Part shown: positions 60,618 through 64,000 of the stretch, in pieces
Layout of the letters: every line of letters starts with the position of its first letter
Numbering within the stretch: the stretch's first letter is position 1
NCBI GenBank assembly: GCA_001875255.1
Contig: MJAN01000002.1
Coordinates: 248,001-312,000 of the forward strand
DNA from: Candidatus Sabulitectum silens
GTDB taxonomy: Bacteria > Fermentibacterota > Fermentibacteria > Fermentibacterales > JCC-6
Length of the DNA: 64,000 nt
Reading direction: 5' to 3'
Notes under the pieces: model-generated
Told to the model about the DNA's origin: nothing
What the model saw: the letters and a program-made list of their open reading frames with translations, nothing else
Databases searched by the model: none
Program-made: the position numbers and the translations under genes

Positions 60618-61747
60618 ATGAAATTTCACAATGTATTATGCCTTGCCGTAGTTTTGCTTTCGGCATGCGGCCCGCAGGCTGATGAAGCCACAGAAGCCAC
60701 ACCCGGGGTTCAGAGAGACACCCTGATGATAACCGTGGCGGACACCATAGGGCTCATGATGGGGGACAGCAGCTACGTTTTCGGTAACATCACCGAAGTG
60801 GAGATAGGCCCCGACGGAAACATCTATGTGCTGGACGGACTCCTCTGCAGACTTTCCATCTTTTCCCCGGAGGCGAGTTCATTGAGTCCGCCGGCAGACC
60901 TGGCAGCGGCCCGGTGAGTACCGATACCCCGAAGCATGGCCCTTACGAAGACGGCAGCCTGGTGATAAGCGACTGGCCCGGAGCCAGTATTACCTATCTG
61001 GAACCTGACCTGAGCTACGACACCATGCTCACCACCTTCGGCCAGCTCTCCCCCCATTCAGTAGAGCCCCTTCCCGGGGGAGAATATGTGGGCGGAGGGC
61101 TTGATTACCGAACCGGAGGTGATATGCCCGAAGGCGACCTTTTCCTGGCCAGGTACGGGAGGAAAGACGAGGCGGAGGAAATCCTCTGGCGCTCTCCCCT
61201 GATGATAGAAGTGGTAACCGATGGTGAAGGATCAGACGTTTTCATCAGCAACGCCGACGCGGTGTGGGACACCTCCCCCGGGGGCGACATATACCTTTCG
61301 GTGCGTTCCGACAGCACCTGGTGGTTCATGGGAATGTCCCAGAACGGAGATACACTGCTATACATGGAAAAGGAATGGGAGAGGGTTCCGAAAAGCGCCG
61401 AAGAACTGGCAATGGGTGAATACATGGAGTCCCTCTCCTTCAGCGACGAAAGCGGCTCATCAATAAGCAGGCAGAGGAACACCGAAAATGTCTCTCCCTG
61501 GAGGCAGGCGATATCCAGCATCGATGTGGATGATCAGGGCAGGATATGGCTGGGTCAGGGCTGGAGTGACGAACCGGTCTTCGAGGTATGCGACGGCGAA
61601 GGATCACTTCTGTTCGTGGCCTCCATTCCGGACCTTTCGGGTACAGAGGGTATCGAATACAGCATAAGGGGCTCATCAATTGTGGGATACGACACCGAAC
61701 CCATGGACTACCCCAAGGTGTACATCATGAGTCTGCCGGTGATATAG
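60618..61747 (+). CDS. Six-bladed beta-propeller lipoprotein (paralogue)
   Basis: About 376 residues. Lipobox VVLLSAC in MKFHNVLCLAVVLLSAC, then a propeller domain similar to the product of 50773-51939: VADTIGLMMGDSSYVFGNI, EIGPDGNIYVLDG, and (after repair) GGEFIESAGRPGSGPV matching that protein's SPGSGPGQ turn. A later blade has SSIDVDDQGRIWLGQGW. The ligand is unknown. One frameshift near 60872 within CCGGAGG. Start ATG at 60618 with AAGGGAG upstream. Confidence 0.7.
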
Positions 61748-61751
61748 CCTT

Positions 61752-63522
61752 TCACAATGGCCATATCACCGGTATGAGAATGGACCCCACAAGCCACAGA
61801 AGCAGGCTCAGCGGAATACCCACCTTGTGAAATCCCGGAAAGTGTAGCGGCCGGCGTTATAGATCATGGTGTTCGTCTGATAGCCACAGGAGTGGCGAAG
61901 CTGAGAGAGCTGGCAAAGGCCAGGGCGAAGAGGAATGTTCTCGGGTTCAGTGACATGGAATTCGCGGTGCTGATCAGGATAGGGGCCAGAAGAACCGCTG
62001 AGGCCTGATTGGACACTATGTTGGTCACCACGATGGCCAGCAGGAAAAAGCCGGACAGCACAATACCCGGGCCAAGGGGCCTCAGAACGGAAAGGACAAG
62101 GTCCGCAAGCAGCCTGTCTGCACCGGTATTGCCCATGGCTATCCCCAGGGGAAGTATCCCCGCCAGCAGGAAAATGACCTTCCATTGAACGGCATTGTAG
62201 GCCTGCCTGGTGGTTATAGTCCCGGTGAAAAGCAGCACAAGGCATCCCAGAATGGCACTGACCACGATGGGGAAGATATTCAGAGCGGCTGTGAGTATCA
62301 CTCCGGTAAGCACCAGTACCGCCACCGCCATCCTGCCCTTGTTCTGATCCTTCGGCTCCACCCGGGAAGTAACGATGAAGTCCGGGTTCTCCTCGAGGTG
62401 GGGTATTCGGTTGTTTCCATGGAAAGCAGCAGCGAATCACCTCCGGAAAGCCTTGTGCCTGGAAATCCTCCCGCATCAGCTCTCCCCGGTGACGAATGGC
62501 AAGGACCACGGCACCGTAATTATTCTTCAGGTCAGCACTTTTCAGCGTCTTTCCCGTCAAACCGGAATCCGGTGCAACGGACACTTCCACAAGAACTTCC
62601 TTACCTGCGGTGAGGTCACTGTCCCTCCAGGTCCGGGGAGGTCTTATTAGAAGCCGGTCCCGCCGGCTGAGCCTTCCCACCTCCTTCTGGCTTCCTCTGG
62701 TTCTGAGGACGTCACCTTCCTGAGGTCGGACCCTGGGGAGGTGTTCTCGGAATCCCTTCCCCTGAACACCCTGAGTACGTCAAGGTCTATGTCGTCGGTG
62801 AGTATGCATTCCTCCAGGGGCTTCCCCAGGTGTCTGCAATCTCCAGTCAGTTCCAGGTCATAGAGGTAGCCGCCCATGCTGTACTGGTCGGTGAGGTCCG
62901 CCCTGGGACCGTAGTCCGGTATCTTCCTGTTTCCATAGAGGAACATGTAGATGAAGCCCACCGCCATGAAGATCAGTCCCATCGGAGCGAACTCGAACAT
63001 TGAGAACTCTTCCAGACCGGCATCAAGGGCTATGGAGGCTATAAGTATGTTGGTGGAGGTTCCTATCAGTGTGCACGCTCCGCCGAAGATGGATATGAAG
63101 GAGAGAGGCATGAGCAGCCGGGAGGGGCTTATGTCAATTGTTCGGGACAGGCCGAAGAAGACCGGAATGAATATGGCCACAGCGGCGGTGTTGTTGATGA
63201 AGGCCGATATGCCTCCCACCAGCAGCAGGATGAGGAAGAATCCCTGTCTGGATCCCCCGGCGGCTATCCGGGCAAAGAAGTTGCCAAGGGCCTTGAGCAC
63301 GCCGGTCTCCCTGAAACCGGCGCTCAGTATGAACATGGCTCCTATGGTTACCGTGGCCTGGTTGCTGAAGCCGGACAGCCCCTCCTCCACGGTGAGTATC
63401 CCCGAGACCATGAGAATTCCTGTAACAGCAAGGGCGGTTATGTCAAAGGAAACCTTCTCGCTTGCGAACAGCACCACCGCCCCGGCTATGAGAACGAAAA
63501 GGAATCCAGCCTCCAGGGTCAT
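61752..63522 (-). CDS. SLC13/DASS-type anion permease with RCK (TrkA-C) domain
   Basis: About 591 residues after repair. The two halves of an ArsB/NhaD/DASS transporter flank a soluble regulatory segment. First half: SGFSNQATVTIGAMFILSAG and GISAFINNTAAVAIFIPVF (the SNT-like NTAAVA motif), GGACTLIGTSTNILIAS. Middle: TrkA-C domain, LVEVSVAPDSGLTGKTLKSA with YGAVVLAIRHRGE. Second half: VVTNIVSNQASAVLLAPI (the matching SNQASA motif). Family members import sulfate, dicarboxylates or phosphate with sodium. Four or five frame changes (62640-62690, 62400, 61860, 61825). The corrected C-terminus ends PVIWPL at 61752. Start ATG at 63522. Confidence 0.82.
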
Positions 63523-63559
63523 CTTCCTGCTCTCCCGGTTCAGATCCCGTGGGTCAGGA

Positions 63560-64000
63560 TCAGCTCTTGGAGAGATTCCATATTGACCTCCCGGCGGTAC
63601 AGGGGGTATCGTCGTTTTCCCATACCGGCTGAAGCTCCTGGAAGGTCTTCCTGGAGTCGTTCCTGTAGATTATCCCCAGGGGGATCTTTCCGGAGCCCTT
63701 TGCCAGGCGGAAGGCGGCTTCCATATCCGTCGGGTCATGGTCGCCATCCACCTTGACCGTGTTTTCCTTGAACCACTGGTAGTCGTTCACCCTGTTGAAG
63801 GATACGCAGGGCTGAAGGATGTCCAGCAGGGCGTAGCCCGGATGCTCCACAGCGGCTGTTATCATCCTCACCAGATGCTCGGTGTCTCCGGCGAATGACC
63901 TGGCCACGAAGGGGGCATCCAGGGCAATGGCCACTGAGATGGGATCGAAGGGCCTGAGAATTACCCCCTCGGGCTGGACCGGTGTCTCGAAACCCTCGGA
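63560..64000 (-). CDS. korB: 2-oxoacid:ferredoxin oxidoreductase beta subunit, partial
   Basis: The C-terminal 146 residues of a thiamine-pyrophosphate-dependent beta subunit (KorB/PorB type); the N-terminus lies outside the window. Seen: VAIALDAPFVARSFAGDTEHL, AVEHPGYALLDILQPCVSFN and YQWFKENTVKVDGDHDPTD. These are typical of 2-oxoglutarate or other 2-oxoacid:ferredoxin oxidoreductases, which oxidise the acid to acyl-CoA and CO2 while reducing ferredoxin. The frame is intact to the window edge. The gene precedes the SLC13/RCK permease by 37 bp on the same strand, but a functional link between the two is only inference. Confidence 0.85.
   Translation of the reverse strand, partial: SEGFETPVQPEGVILRPFDPISVAIALDAPFVARSFAGDTEHLVRMITAAVEHPGYALLDILQPCVSFNRVNDYQWFKENTVKVDGDHDPTDMEAAFRLAKGSGKIPLGIIYRNDSRKTFQELQPVWENDDTPCTAGRSIWNLSKS

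Overview
The window is about 64 kb of moderately GC-rich bacterial chromosome, densely coding on both strands. Lipoprotein signal peptides, an outer-membrane beta-barrel, a patatin/surface-antigen barrel and secreted proteins ending in FlgD/Por-type (type IX-like) C-terminal domains indicate a diderm of the Fibrobacteres-Chlorobi-Bacteroidetes (FCB) superphylum or a neighbouring candidate phylum (Fermentibacteria-like is my low-confidence guess). A 2-oxoacid:ferredoxin oxidoreductase fits anaerobic metabolism. No rRNA, tRNA, CRISPR array or recognisable insertion sequence was seen.

Most genes of more than 500 bp are broken by one or more frameshifts, about sixty in total. Nearly all those I inspected can be repaired by one base, usually one missing from a homopolymer run, and repaired lengths come out as whole codons. 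I read these as consensus sequencing errors, not gene decay, and annotate each locus as one gene, giving the breakpoints.

Layout. 0-5 kb, minus: sulfate adenylyltransferase (partial), redoxin-like membrane protein, lipoprotein, DUF1015 protein, GDP-mannose 4,6-dehydratase, repeat protein. 5-11.2 kb, plus: eIF2B-like protein and an AddB/AddA-type helicase-nuclease pair. 11.2-15 kb, minus: secreted lipoprotein and a gingipain-type (C25) peptidase. 15-20 kb: cupin, patatin-barrel, sulfotransferase, SLC6 transporter. 20-24 kb, minus: lipoproteins, esterase, SPL-type radical SAM protein, saccharopine-dehydrogenase-like enzyme. 24.05-26.16 kb: an AT-rich island carrying a beta-propeller surface protein and flanked by a 106-107 bp direct duplication of the junction it interrupts. 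26-33 kb: outer-membrane protein, radical SAM protein, Spo0M-like protein, ferric-reductase-like protein, GNAT fusion. 33.6-39.1 kb, minus: a lipoprotein with eight Kre9/Knh1-like repeats and a very large prepilin-like protein. 39.4-43.7 kb: TPR-esterase, FG-GAP protein, MFS transporter. 43.8-49 kb: two convergent STAND-type NTPases, one with a full TIR domain and the other with a degenerate TIR-like domain plus TPRs. 49-53.4 kb, minus: S41-like protein, propeller lipoprotein, BLUF photosensor and PHP phosphoesterase, in a row leading into the second STAND gene. 53.6-64 kb: secreted low-complexity protein, hybrid histidine kinase with two solute-binding domains, hydrolase, patatin, propeller lipoprotein, SLC13/RCK transporter and 2-oxoacid oxidoreductase beta subunit (partial).

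The loci most worth a second look are the convergent TIR/STAND pair with its light-sensor-containing upstream cluster, the duplicated-junction island at 24-26 kb, the 34-bp repeat found three times (27.3, 59.5 and 60.5 kb), and the giant prepilin/Kre9 surface operon.
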